A stretch of DNA of 64,000 nt from Bosea sp. 29B (lineage in GTDB: Bacteria > Pseudomonadota > Alphaproteobacteria > Rhizobiales > Beijerinckiaceae): positions 744,001 through 808,000 of the forward strand of contig NZ_LR733817.1 in the NCBI RefSeq assembly GCF_902506165.1. Direction: 5' to 3'. This document shows, one piece after another, positions 1 through 9,547 of this stretch. A program made the translations under genes and the position numbers. How positions within the stretch are numbered: the stretch's first letter is position 1; each line of letters opens with the position of its first letter. The notes under the pieces are model-generated. The model made no database searches. It saw only the letters and a program-made list of their open reading frames with translations, and had not been told where the DNA came from.

Positions 1-1065
1 CGCGCTGAGACGATGCTTCTTGACGCGGCGACCGACCCCGACGCCTGGCAGGCGGCGCTCGAAATGATGGCTCGCGCCACCGGCTCGAAGGGTGCAGCCC
101 TCTTCACCGTAGAAGGACACGGCCCGCTCATTCTGCCGACAGAGGGAGCGGGCGAGCTTGCCGAACGCTACGTCAAGGACGGCTGGCATCAACGCGATTT
201 CCGCCATGCCGGCGTGCCATTGATGAAGCAGCGCGGCATCATGGTCGATCAGGACTTCGTCGCACCGGATCGAATGGCCCGGCTAGACTTCTATGCCGAC
301 TTCCTGCGCCCGCTGGGTTTCGGCTGGTTCGCCGGGCTACGCGTCACCACTGGCGACGACCTGTGGTGCCTGACCTTCCAGCGCGGCGAGGACGCAGGAG
401 CTTATCTCGCGGAGGAGCAGCTTCGCCTGGCCCGCCTAGGGGATGTCGCCTCCCGCGCGGCGACCATCGCCCGGCGGCTCGAGTTCGCCAGGCTCGACGG
501 CGCGGTCGACGCCGCCAATGCAATGACGGGTGCCTGCCTGTTCATCGACAGGTTCTGCCGGGTCGTCAGAATGACCGACGCAGCCGGGCGCATGGTCGGC
601 AAGGTTTTTCAGCTTCAGCAGGGACGCGTGCGCCTGCCGCACGGCAGCGCAATGCTCGACCGGCACCTCGCTGCATCGGTCTGGCCAGATCTCGCTCCGG
701 ACGCTGCCGCGTTGCGACCGGTAACGATCCCCCGCCCTGGCAAGAGACCTCTGATCTTCCACGCGCTTCGCCTGCGAGGAAACGCGCTCGGCTTCCTAGC
801 CCCCGCGTTCGCAATGGTGACAGTTAAAGATCTGGAAGAAACCTCTCGACCCGACCTGGCAACATTCGGACAGCACTATCAGCTGACGCCGTCCGAGACG
901 CGGGTGGCTCAAGCGATCATCGAGCGGCATGGGGTTGTCGAGGCGGCCGCAGCGCTCGGCATCTCCCACGAGACGGCAAGGACCCACGCGAAAGCGCTCT
1001 ATGCCAAGACGTCGACGGCGAACCAGGTCGAACTCGTCGGCCTCATCGCGCGGTTTCGGCAATGA
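1..1065 (+). CDS. LuxR-family transcriptional regulator (5' end outside window)
   Basis: The C-terminal 60 residues carry a LuxR-type helix-turn-helix: LTPSETRVAQAII, then ALGISHETARTHAKALYAKT, the usual recognition-helix pattern followed by a hydrophobic end. The N-terminal 250 residues look like a PAS/GAF-like sensor seen in stand-alone LuxR regulators, and no phosphoacceptor receiver domain is present. The frame is open through base 1 (codons R-A-E-T before the first ATG at 13), and the protein starts abruptly in a region that in relatives follows about 15-20 more residues, so the true start probably lies outside the window. The ligand and targets cannot be read from the sequence. The next gene, hemC, lies 286 bp downstream. 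Confidence 0.8.
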   Translation, partial: RAETMLLDAATDPDAWQAALEMMARATGSKGAALFTVEGHGPLILPTEGAGELAERYVKDGWHQRDFRHAGVPLMKQRGIMVDQDFVAPDRMARLDFYADFLRPLGFGWFAGLRVTTGDDLWCLTFQRGEDAGAYLAEEQLRLARLGDVASRAATIARRLEFARLDGAVDAANAMTGACLFIDRFCRVVRMTDAAGRMVGKVFQLQQGRVRLPHGSAMLDRHLAASVWPDLAPDAAALRPVTIPRPGKRPLIFHALRLRGNALGFLAPAFAMVTVKDLEETSRPDLATFGQHYQLTPSETRVAQAIIERHGVVEAAAALGISHETARTHAKALYAKTSTANQVELVGLIARFRQ

Positions 1066-1351
1066 GGTTTGCCCCCGAAGACGGCGCGACCTGCTTTGGG
1101 TTGGGACCCGAGTCGGTCCACGCCCGAAGGCTTGATTGTTAGTGCATGGTCCGCCGCGCTGCCAGTACGGAAAGCTGTCTCAACCGCGCCATCAAGGGCA
1201 CCATCCACCCGGTTTCCGGCCCTGACGGCCTGGCGGAGAAGCGCATCTTCGAGCCCCCGAGCCGGCGAATCTGCCGCACTTTCACTCCGGGATCGCAACT
1301 GCTAGACGGGGGCCGATCGCGCGTGCACGGCGCAAACAGGTTACACGAATT

Positions 1352-2296
1352 ATGCTTCTTCGCGTTGGCACCCGCCGCAGCCCCCTTGCCATGACGCAAA
1401 CCAACTTTGTAATTGGTTCAATTCAGGCATTGCATCCGCACATCGAATTCGAGATCTGCCCGATTTCCACGGTCGCCGATCGCGACAGGGTCTCCGAGTT
1501 CCACCAGTTCGGCATGATCGGCGTCTTCACGACCGAGCATGAGGAGCAATTGCTCCGCAAGGACGTCGATTTCGTCGTCCATTCCCTCAAGGATCTGCCG
1601 ACCCTCCTTCGTGACGGACTCGTCCTGGCGTCAGTGCCCAAGCGCGAGGATCCGCGCGATGTCCTGTGTGGCTCGGCGCTCGAAGACCTGCCGGAAGGTG
1701 CGCGGGTCGGAACCGGCTCGCTGCGCCGCCGCGCGCAGATCCTCAGCCTGCGGCCCGACGTCACCGTCGTTCCCATCCGCGGCAACATCGGCCCGCGGCT
1801 CGCCAAGATCGAAGGTGACGATGCGCTCGACGCCGTCATCCTGGCCCATGCCGGGCTGGAGCGGCTTGGTCTCGGGAGCAAGTCGTCGGCATTCCTCGAC
1901 CCCGTCGCGTTTCCCTATGCCGTCGGCCAGGGCGCGCTGGGCATCGAGGCGCGCGGCGAAGATACCGAGCTGGTCGAGATCCTGCGCTCGATCGAGTGCC
2001 GCAAGACCAGGGCCGAGGTCGATGCCGAGCGCGAGATGATGCATGCGCTCGGGGCCGGCTGCAGCCTGCCCGTCGGCGCCGTCTGCAACTGGCAGGACGA
2101 GCGGCTGAGCCTGCAGGCCCAGATCACCTCGCTCGACGGCCATGAACGGGTCGTCGCGACGCAGGACGAGCCGGGAGAGCAGGCGAAGGAGCTCGGTCTC
2201 GCCGTCGCCGAAACGCTGAAGATCCGCGGCGGCGAGAAGATCCTGCAGTCGAGCTACCGGGAATTCTGCAGCCACTTCAAGATGCTGCAGTCCTGA
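1352..2296 (+). CDS. hemC: Hydroxymethylbilane synthase (porphobilinogen deaminase)
   Basis: HemC joins four porphobilinogens into hydroxymethylbilane in cytoplasmic tetrapyrrole synthesis. The 314-residue length fits the family. Visible motifs are VGTRRSPLAMTQ near the start, HSLKDLPT (Lys80-Asp81, the catalytic region), GTGSLRRRAQ, RGNIGPRLAKIE, and LGAGCSLPVGAV, in which Cys237 should attach the dipyrromethane cofactor. Two motifs deviate from the consensus I know: GTSSLRRQ is GTGSLRRR here, and RGNVxTRL is RGNIGPRL. The gene stands alone with no hemD or hemE beside it, so it may be a second, divergent copy. The Shine-Dalgarno is weak (ACAGG about 15 nt upstream). It is convergent with the aminotransferase gene, with a palindromic repeat between them. 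Confidence 0.88.
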   Translation: MLLRVGTRRSPLAMTQTNFVIGSIQALHPHIEFEICPISTVADRDRVSEFHQFGMIGVFTTEHEEQLLRKDVDFVVHSLKDLPTLLRDGLVLASVPKREDPRDVLCGSALEDLPEGARVGTGSLRRRAQILSLRPDVTVVPIRGNIGPRLAKIEGDDALDAVILAHAGLERLGLGSKSSAFLDPVAFPYAVGQGALGIEARGEDTELVEILRSIECRKTRAEVDAEREMMHALGAGCSLPVGAVCNWQDERLSLQAQITSLDGHERVVATQDEPGEQAKELGLAVAETLKIRGGEKILQSSYREFCSHFKMLQS

Positions 2297-2430
2297 GAGC
2301 CTGAGCGAAAAATCATCGATCCCTCATCCTTCGAGACGGCCCTTCGGGCCTCCTCAGGGCGAGGGCTGCAGGTCTGAACAGATTTTGAGACGGCTGCAGC
2401 GCCCGCCGAACGCGCTGCGACCAGGCCGTC
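2297..2430. repeat. Short intergenic palindromic repeat, also a possible bidirectional terminator
   Basis: Bases 2321-2366 form an imperfect palindrome opening CCCTCATCCTTCGAGACGG and closing with CCTCCTCAGGGCGAGGG around a TTC loop. The 15-mer CATCCTTCGAGACGG recurs at 12771-12785. It sits between the convergent hemC and aminotransferase genes. There is no T-run, so a termination role is only a possibility. Confidence 0.6.
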
Positions 2431-3747
<1,317 letters not shown>

Positions 3748-3780
3748 ATAGGTGTCAATTGGGCGTCAAAGGCAGCAAAT

Positions 3781-3815
3781 AAGTATCAATGATATAAACA
3801 TAATACAACATACTT
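3781..3815. promoter_or_regulatory. AT-rich inverted repeats in the aminotransferase/GntR divergent control region
   Basis: The 146-bp divergent region is locally AT-rich. It holds a perfect 11-bp palindrome TATCAATGATA (3784-3794). It also holds an outer inverted repeat, AAGTAT at 3781-3786 and ATACTT at 3810-3815. Outward-facing promoters and a site for the adjacent GntR regulator are expected here, but which repeat is the operator is inference. Confidence 0.45.
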
Positions 3816-3893
3816 CCGCGAGCAGCCGGCCTGATTGGTATTCCAGACCATACATGCTAGCGATTCCCCACGACGAATCCGGGAAGGCAATCC

Positions 3894-4706
3894 ATGGCGA
3901 GACCGCAGACGGGTACGGCGGCTGAGCGGCCTTCGTCGGAACGGGATGTCATCCCGCTCTATCACCGCGTCTACGTCATGCTGCTTCAGAAGATCATGGA
4001 CGGCTCCTATCCGCAGGGCTCCCCGATCCCGAGCGAGGACGACCTCGCCGAGACCTTCAGCGTGTCGCGCGTCACCATCCGCAAGGCGATGGAGAGGCTG
4101 GAGCGCGAGGGGCGCGTCCTGCGCCAGCGCGGTCGCGGCACCTTTCCGCTGACGCCGGCGAACGAGGCGGGCGAGCCCGCAAGCCAGCTGCTCAACAACC
4201 AGATCTCCCTCGCCCGCAAGACGAAGATCGCCTTGCTCGCCTATGATTTCGTCCGGCCCTCGCCCTTGCTCGCCCAGACCTTCGAGATCGCCGATGGCAC
4301 GGAGCTCTTGCGGATCGAGCGCGTCCGGGGCGACGAGCGCTCGCCGATCTCGCACACGCTCTGCTACCTCCCCGCCGACCTCGCTCCGCTGGTGCCGCGC
4401 ACCGCGATCTCCTCGCTGCCGGTCTCCGCCACGCTCGCCGCAGCGGGCGTCAAGCTCGCCCGCTTCGAAGAAAAGATCACGGCCGTGCTCGCCGATTCCG
4501 ATGTGGCGCCGCATCTCGACGTCGCGATCGGCACGCCGCTGGTGGCGATGACCCGCCATGTCCGCGACGAGGACGGACGCCTGATCGAGTTGCTGCAGGC
4601 GCTCTACCGGCCCGATCGTTACGAATACCGCGTGCAGTACTCGATCGACGGCCAGAATCTCGGCACGCCCTGGAAGGCGATGATCACCGACAGCGGCGCC
4701 GCCTAG
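3894..4706 (+). CDS. GntR-family regulator, HutC/UTRA type
   Basis: A 270-residue regulator. Residues 20-90 are a GntR winged helix: PLYHRVYVMLLQKIMDG, then PIPSEDDLAETFSVSRVTIRKAMERLE and a wing ending GRGTFPL. Residues about 110-260 match a UTRA ligand-binding domain (SHTLCYLPADLAPLV, TPLVAMTRHVRDEDG). UTRA regulators bind small metabolites such as sugars, histidine-pathway acids or amines, and usually repress adjacent operons. It is divergent from the aminotransferase and lies upstream of the leftward aldehyde dehydrogenase, so it probably controls the 2431-10644 amine uptake/oxidation genes. The ATG at 3894 was used because the winged helix is complete and homology begins just after it. 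Confidence 0.87.
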   Translation: MARPQTGTAAERPSSERDVIPLYHRVYVMLLQKIMDGSYPQGSPIPSEDDLAETFSVSRVTIRKAMERLEREGRVLRQRGRGTFPLTPANEAGEPASQLLNNQISLARKTKIALLAYDFVRPSPLLAQTFEIADGTELLRIERVRGDERSPISHTLCYLPADLAPLVPRTAISSLPVSATLAAAGVKLARFEEKITAVLADSDVAPHLDVAIGTPLVAMTRHVRDEDGRLIELLQALYRPDRYEYRVQYSIDGQNLGTPWKAMITDSGAA

Positions 4707-4727
4707 GACGCCGCTGCCAGTTTCGCG

Positions 4728-6278
4728 TCAGCGCCGGATGAACGGGTTCGGGATGTCCGTCGCCGTCGAGATCCAGACGCTCTTGGTCTCCATGTACTCC
4801 CTGATGCCGGCAATGCCGCCCTCGCGGCCGACACCGCTCATCTTGAAGCCGCCGAAGGGCGAGGTCGTGCTGGTCGAGCGGTAGTTGTTGACCCAGACCG
4901 TTCCGGCGCGGACCCGGTTCGCCATGGTCAGTGCCCGGCGCATCGACTGCGTCCAGATGCCGGCAGCGAGGCCGAACTGCGTGTCGTTGGCGATGCGGAC
5001 CGCCTCGTCCTCGTCCTTGAAGCGGATCACCGACAGGACCGGGCCGAACACCTCCTCCTGGGCGATACGCATGCTGTTCTTCACGTCGACGAAGATGGTC
5101 GGCTTGAAGAAGAGTCCCTTCGGATAGCCCGGCACCGAGGCCGGCTCGCCGCCGGCAACAAGGCGCGCGCCCTCGGATTTGGCGATCTCGACATAGGACT
5201 TGATCTTCTCAAGCTGCGGCCTGGTCGAGATCGGCGCGACCTGCGTTGCCGGATCGGAGGGGTGGCCGAACCTGACATCGGCGATGAAGGCCTTGAGCTG
5301 CTCGACGAAGGCGTCGTGGATCGTGTCCTGTACCAGAAGGCGCGAGCCGGCGACGCAGGTCTGGCCCGAGGCCGCGAAGATGCCGGCGACAGCGCCCTTC
5401 ACCGCCTGGTCGAGCTCGGCATCGTCAAAGATAATGTTCGGCGACTTGCCGCCGAGCTCCAGCGTCACTCGCTTCATGTGGCGGGCGGCCTTCTCGTTGA
5501 TCATCCGCCCGGCTTCGGGGCCACCGGTGAAGGCGATGCGCTCGACCAGCGGGTGGCTGATCAGCGCGTCGCCGACCTCGGCGCCATAGCCGGTGATGAC
5601 GTTGACGACACCCTTGGGGAAACCGGCTGCCTCGACCAGCTTGACGAATTCGAGCAGCGAGGCCGAGGTGAACTCGGACGGCTTCAGCACGACGGTGCAG
5701 CCGGCCGCCAGCGCCGGCGCCAGCTTCAGGCTGGTCAGCGGCAGCGGCGAGTTCCACGGCATGATACAGGCGACGACGCCGATCGGTTCCGGCTTGGTGT
5801 AGTTGAACACGCCGGGCTTGTCGGTCGGGATCACCGTGCCTTCGATCTTATCGGCCAGGCCGCCATAGTAGTAATAATAGTTCGCCATATAGCGCATCTG
5901 CATCGACAGCTCGGCGTAGAGTTTGCCGTTGTCGCGCATCTCGACCCGCGCCAGCCAGTCGGCGTTCTCGGTGATGAGGTCGCCGAGCTTGCGCATCAGC
6001 GCGCCGCGGCCCGAAGCCGACAAAGCCGGCCAGGCTCCTTCGGAGAAGGCGCGATGCGCCGCGGTGACCGCCTGCTCGACGTCGGCGGCATCGCCCCGCG
6101 CCACCCAGGCCCAGTCCTCGCCCGTCACCGGATCCGAAGTCTCCAGCCAGGCATTGCTCGCCGGATCGACGAAGGCGCCGTCGATATAGTGCTGATAGCG
6201 ATAGCGCTGGTCCGAATCCTGCTGGGTCGGGCGGATTGCGGGCGAGATCGGATCGAGCGAAAGCGTGGCTGCGGTCAT
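4728..6278 (-). CDS. NAD(P)-dependent aldehyde dehydrogenase
   Basis: A 516-residue ALDH-superfamily protein that should oxidise an aldehyde to its acid. It has PWNSPLPLTSLKLAPALAAG in the cofactor domain, VTLELGGKSPNI with the general-base Glu274, and GQTCVAGSR with the nucleophile Cys308. FGPVLSVIRF and the C-terminal FGGFKMSGVGREGG complete the fold. The N-terminus is about 20 residues longer than usual, and residues 134-138 form an odd five-tyrosine run (NYYYYYGG). It is divergent from the ABC transporter operon and near an aminotransferase, an arrangement typical of catabolism in which transamination yields an aldehyde for oxidation. The substrate is unknown. Confidence 0.88.
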   Translation of the reverse strand: MTAATLSLDPISPAIRPTQQDSDQRYRYQHYIDGAFVDPASNAWLETSDPVTGEDWAWVARGDAADVEQAVTAAHRAFSEGAWPALSASGRGALMRKLGDLITENADWLARVEMRDNGKLYAELSMQMRYMANYYYYYGGLADKIEGTVIPTDKPGVFNYTKPEPIGVVACIMPWNSPLPLTSLKLAPALAAGCTVVLKPSEFTSASLLEFVKLVEAAGFPKGVVNVITGYGAEVGDALISHPLVERIAFTGGPEAGRMINEKAARHMKRVTLELGGKSPNIIFDDAELDQAVKGAVAGIFAASGQTCVAGSRLLVQDTIHDAFVEQLKAFIADVRFGHPSDPATQVAPISTRPQLEKIKSYVEIAKSEGARLVAGGEPASVPGYPKGLFFKPTIFVDVKNSMRIAQEEVFGPVLSVIRFKDEDEAVRIANDTQFGLAAGIWTQSMRRALTMANRVRAGTVWVNNYRSTSTTSPFGGFKMSGVGREGGIAGIREYMETKSVWISTATDIPNPFIRR

Positions 6279-6313
6279 CGGAGGTCCCTGGAGAGCACGG
6301 CGTCGGGTAGCCG

Positions 6314-6342
6314 TTGACAGATATGTATCATCATCATATCAA
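6314..6342 (+). promoter_or_regulatory. Sigma70-type promoter for the ABC transporter operon, with overlapping inverted repeat
   Basis: TTGACA (6314-6319), a 17-bp spacer, and TATCAA (6337-6342) fit a sigma70 promoter reading towards the binding-protein gene at 6455. An inverted repeat, ATATG (6321-6325) and CATAT (6335-6339), lies inside the spacer and -10, where a repressor such as the nearby GntR/UTRA protein would block transcription. This is a prediction from sequence pattern only. Confidence 0.5.
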
Positions 6343-6454
6343 AAATACCAATACGCTTGTCACGCGGGTGGCTGGCGGCTTAACGCGGCAGCGCGACTGC
6401 CGTCGACGGCCGTCGAAATCCGGGCTTGATATCCATAAGAACGAGGGGATGAGC

Positions 6455-7492
6455 ATGAAGACGACGAGATTTGCCTGCGCGGGACTGTTCGCGCTCGGGC
6501 TGGCCGCTGCAGCGGCTCCCGCTTTGGCGCGCGACCTGATGGTGGTCGGCTTCGGCGGCGGCTTCCAGGACAATGCCCGCAAGCACCTGTTCCAGGGCTA
6601 TGCCGCCGAGAAGGGCATCAAGGTCGCCGACGACGTCTACAATGGCGAGATGGCCAAGATCTATTCGATGGTGAAGTCGAACGACGTCACCTACGACGTG
6701 ATCATGGTCGAGGCGCCCGAGCTCGCCCGCGGCTGCGAGGACGGCGTCTTCGAGAAGCTCGACTGGAGCGTCATCGACCAGAAGAAGTTCATCCCCGGCG
6801 GTACCACCGCCTGCGGCGCGGGCGCCGTCGGCTGGGGCGTCAGCCTGTTCTACGACCAGGCCCGTAACCCCACCGGCCCGGCCAACTATGCCGAGCTCTG
6901 GGATGTCCAGAAGTTCCCCGGCAAGCGCTCGCTGCGCTCTGGCGCCAAGATGACGCTGGAGATCGCCCTGCTCGCCGACGGCGTGCCGGCCGCCGATGTC
7001 TACAAGGTGCTGGCCACGCCGGACGGGCAGAAGCGCGCCTTCGCCAAGCTCGACCAGATCAAGCCGCATGTCGTCTGGTGGAAGTCGGGCACGCAGCCGC
7101 TGCAGCTCGTCGGCTCGGGCGAAGCCGCCTATGCGGTCGGTTATGTCGGGCGCACGATCCGCGCCAATGAGGGCGGCGCCAAGTACCCGGTGCAGTGGAA
7201 CACGCTGCTGTTCTCGTTCGACTACTGGACGGTGGTACGCAACTCGCCGAACAAGGCCGAGGGCATGAAGCTGATCAGCTACATGACCGACGAGAAGCCG
7301 CTGACCAGCCTGGCGCAGGACTGGGCGGTGTCGCCGGCCAACACCGCCGTTGCCAACAACCCCGAGGTCATCAAGAAGAACCCCGGCATGGTCGCCAACC
7401 ACGCCAAGGAAGGGCTCTTCATCAACACCGAGTTCTGGGTCGAGCACGGTGAGGATCTCGAGGCCCGCTTCAACGCCTGGCTGGCGAAGTAA
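6455..7492 (+). CDS. ABC transporter substrate-binding protein, spermidine/putrescine type
   Basis: A periplasmic binding protein of the PotD/PotF-like group. A clear signal peptide opens it (MKTTRFACAGLFALGLAAA, cleavage after APALA). The mature part starts RDLMVVGFGGGFQDNARKHL, and the domain contains DVIMVEAPELARGCEDG and the WTVVRNSPNKAEGMKLI stretch typical of the family. I chose the ATG at 6455 because GAGGGG at 6443-6448 lies six bases upstream; the ATG at 6449 is too close to that site, and upstream codons in the same frame lie in the promoter. It is the first gene of an operon with two permeases and an ATPase. The ligand is probably an amine or amino-acid derivative. Confidence 0.87.
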   Translation: MKTTRFACAGLFALGLAAAAAPALARDLMVVGFGGGFQDNARKHLFQGYAAEKGIKVADDVYNGEMAKIYSMVKSNDVTYDVIMVEAPELARGCEDGVFEKLDWSVIDQKKFIPGGTTACGAGAVGWGVSLFYDQARNPTGPANYAELWDVQKFPGKRSLRSGAKMTLEIALLADGVPAADVYKVLATPDGQKRAFAKLDQIKPHVVWWKSGTQPLQLVGSGEAAYAVGYVGRTIRANEGGAKYPVQWNTLLFSFDYWTVVRNSPNKAEGMKLISYMTDEKPLTSLAQDWAVSPANTAVANNPEVIKKNPGMVANHAKEGLFINTEFWVEHGEDLEARFNAWLAK

Positions 7493-7519
7493 GCCGTCGC
7501 GCGGGCACGGGGACTCGGC

Positions 7520-8698
7520 ATGTCACGACGGAACCTGCTGGCGGCGGCGCTGATCGCGCCCCTCCTGCTCCTGGTCACGCTGAGCTTCCTCGTCCCGCTC
7601 GGGGCAACGCTCTATCGGGCGGTCGACGATTCCGAATTTTCGACCGCCCTGCCCCGCACCGCGACGCTTCTGCGCGCCTGGGACGGCAACGACCTGCCGC
7701 CCGACGAGGCCTTCGCCGCCATCGTCGAGGAACTGCGGACCGCGCAGCAGAACCAGGAGGCCGGGGCCGTCCTCAGCCGCCTGAACTTCGAGGAGACCGG
7801 CCTGCGCAGCCTTTTGCTGCAGGCCGCCCGCGCCTCGGCGCGCCTGGCTCCGCCGGTAAAGGACAGCCTGATCGCGCTCAATCCACGCTGGGGCGAGCCT
7901 GAGCTCTGGCGGATGTTCAAGCGCGCGACCGGCCCCTGGACCTCGCTCTATCTGCTGCGCTCGCTCGATATGCGGCCGACCGACAAGGGCATCGTCCATG
8001 CCGGTGCCGAGGATGCTGTCTTCCTGCCGCTGTTCTGGCGCACCTTCGAGATCAGCCTGATCGTCACGGTGATCTGCGCGCTGCTGGCCTATCCGGTCGC
8101 CTACACCCTCTCGATCCTGCCGCAGGGCTGGGCCAATGCCGGGATGATGCTGGTGCTGATCCCGTTCTGGACCTCGATCCTGGTGCGGACGACGGCCTGG
8201 TTCATCATCCTGCAGCGCGAGGGACCGATCAACGCGCTGCTGCTCGCCTTCGACATCGTCAACCAGCCGCTGACGATGATCTTCACGCGCTTCGCCGTCT
8301 ATCTCGCCATGGTCCATGTGCTGCTGCCCTTCGCCATCCTGCCGCTCTACGGCGTGATGAAGGGGATCAAGCCGGACTATATGCGCGCCGCCGCCTCGCT
8401 CGGCGCGCCGGGCTGGCGCCGCTTCCTGCGCATCTATCTGCCGCTGACCATGCCCGGCGTCGCCGCGGGATCGCTGATGGTGTTCATGCTCTCGGTCGGC
8501 TTCTACATCACGCCCGCTCTGGTCGGCGGCTCCGGCGACCAGATGGTCAGCTACTTCATCGCCTTCTTCACCAACACCTCGGTGAACTGGGGCATGGCCG
8601 CCGCGCTGGCGACGCTGCTGATGACGATGACCGCGCTGCTCGTCATCGTCGCGCGGCTGATCGTGCCCGGCTTCCGCTCCGGCAATGTGAAGGTCTGA
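7520..8698 (+). CDS. ABC transporter permease, PotB-like, with long periplasmic loop
   Basis: An inner-membrane permease of the polyamine-type importer. Membrane segments are evident at residues 5-32 and then from about 175 on (FEISLIVTVICALLAYPVAYTLSIL). The EAA-type coupling loop to the ATPase is visible as MRAAASLGAPGWRRFLRIYLPLTMPG. It is 392 residues, about 100 more than most PotB proteins; the surplus is a hydrophilic stretch of roughly 140 residues between the first and second membrane segments that would face the periplasm. It lies 27 bp after the binding protein and 3 bp before the second permease. Confidence 0.88.
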   Translation: MSRRNLLAAALIAPLLLLVTLSFLVPLGATLYRAVDDSEFSTALPRTATLLRAWDGNDLPPDEAFAAIVEELRTAQQNQEAGAVLSRLNFEETGLRSLLLQAARASARLAPPVKDSLIALNPRWGEPELWRMFKRATGPWTSLYLLRSLDMRPTDKGIVHAGAEDAVFLPLFWRTFEISLIVTVICALLAYPVAYTLSILPQGWANAGMMLVLIPFWTSILVRTTAWFIILQREGPINALLLAFDIVNQPLTMIFTRFAVYLAMVHVLLPFAILPLYGVMKGIKPDYMRAAASLGAPGWRRFLRIYLPLTMPGVAAGSLMVFMLSVGFYITPALVGGSGDQMVSYFIAFFTNTSVNWGMAAALATLLMTMTALLVIVARLIVPGFRSGNVKV

Positions 8699-8701
8699 GC
8701 G

Positions 8702-9547
8702 ATGGCCGGCACCGCTTCCTCCTCCCCTGCACGCAAGCTCTCGGCCGGACGCCTCGCGCTGGCGCTCGCCACGGCCCTGATCCTGCTCTTCCTGGTGGCG
8801 CCGATCGTCGTCGTCTTCCCGCTCTCGCTCTCCTCGGGCGAATTGCTGGTGCTGCCGACGCCGGGCTACTCGCTGCGCTGGTACGAGGACTTCTTCAGCT
8901 CCAGCCGCTGGCTCAGCGCCACCTGGAACAGCTTCGTCGTCGGCATCGCCACCATGATCCTGGCGACGCTGCTCGGCACCCTCGCCGCCTTCGGCATCTT
9001 CCTCGGCCGCTTCCCCGGCAAGGCTTTGCTGCTCGCCATCCTGTCGCTGCCGATGGTGACGCCGGTCATCGTCACGGCGATCGCCATGTATTTCTCGCTG
9101 TCGCTTGTCGGCCTCGGCTCGACGCTAACCGGCCTGATCCTCGCCCATACCGTGCTGTCGGTGCCCTTCGTGCTGCTGACGGTGCTGGCCTCGCTGCAGA
9201 CCTTCGACCAGAACCTGCTGCGCGCCGCCGCCAGCCTCGGCGCCAATCCGGCGATCGCCTTCCGCCGCGTCGTGCTGCCGCTGATCGCGCCGGGCGTGGC
9301 GACGGGCGCGCTCTTCGCCTTCGCCACCTCCTTCGACGAGCTGATCGTGGCGCTGTTCATCGCCAGCCCCGGCCAGTTCACGCTGCCGCGCCAGATGTAT
9401 GCCGGCCTGCGCGAGTTCCTGAGCCCGACCATCGCCGCCGCCGCCGTGCTGCTGATCCTCTTCTCGGTGCTGCTGCTGGCCCTGAACGAATTCATCCGGA
9501 AGCGCGCCCAGGCCCGCGGGGCCTCTCCCTCCGGACCGACCGCATGA
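8702..9547 (+). CDS. ABC transporter permease, PotC-like
   Basis: The second permease of the importer, 281 residues with six predicted membrane segments beginning LALALATALILLFLVAPIVV. The coupling loop LLRAAASLGANPAIAFRRVVLP (residues about 175-196) fits the EAA motif of family members such as PotC. The gene starts 3 bp after the previous stop and overlaps the ATPase gene by 4 bp, so the two are probably translationally coupled. Confidence 0.88.
   Translation: MAGTASSSPARKLSAGRLALALATALILLFLVAPIVVVFPLSLSSGELLVLPTPGYSLRWYEDFFSSSRWLSATWNSFVVGIATMILATLLGTLAAFGIFLGRFPGKALLLAILSLPMVTPVIVTAIAMYFSLSLVGLGSTLTGLILAHTVLSVPFVLLTVLASLQTFDQNLLRAAASLGANPAIAFRRVVLPLIAPGVATGALFAFATSFDELIVALFIASPGQFTLPRQMYAGLREFLSPTIAAAAVLLILFSVLLLALNEFIRKRAQARGASPSGPTA

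Noticed and set aside
1066..1351. Possible small gene (frame at 1146-1394) between LuxR and hemC
   Set aside because: It overlaps the hemC start in another frame, has no ribosome site and no recognisable sequence.
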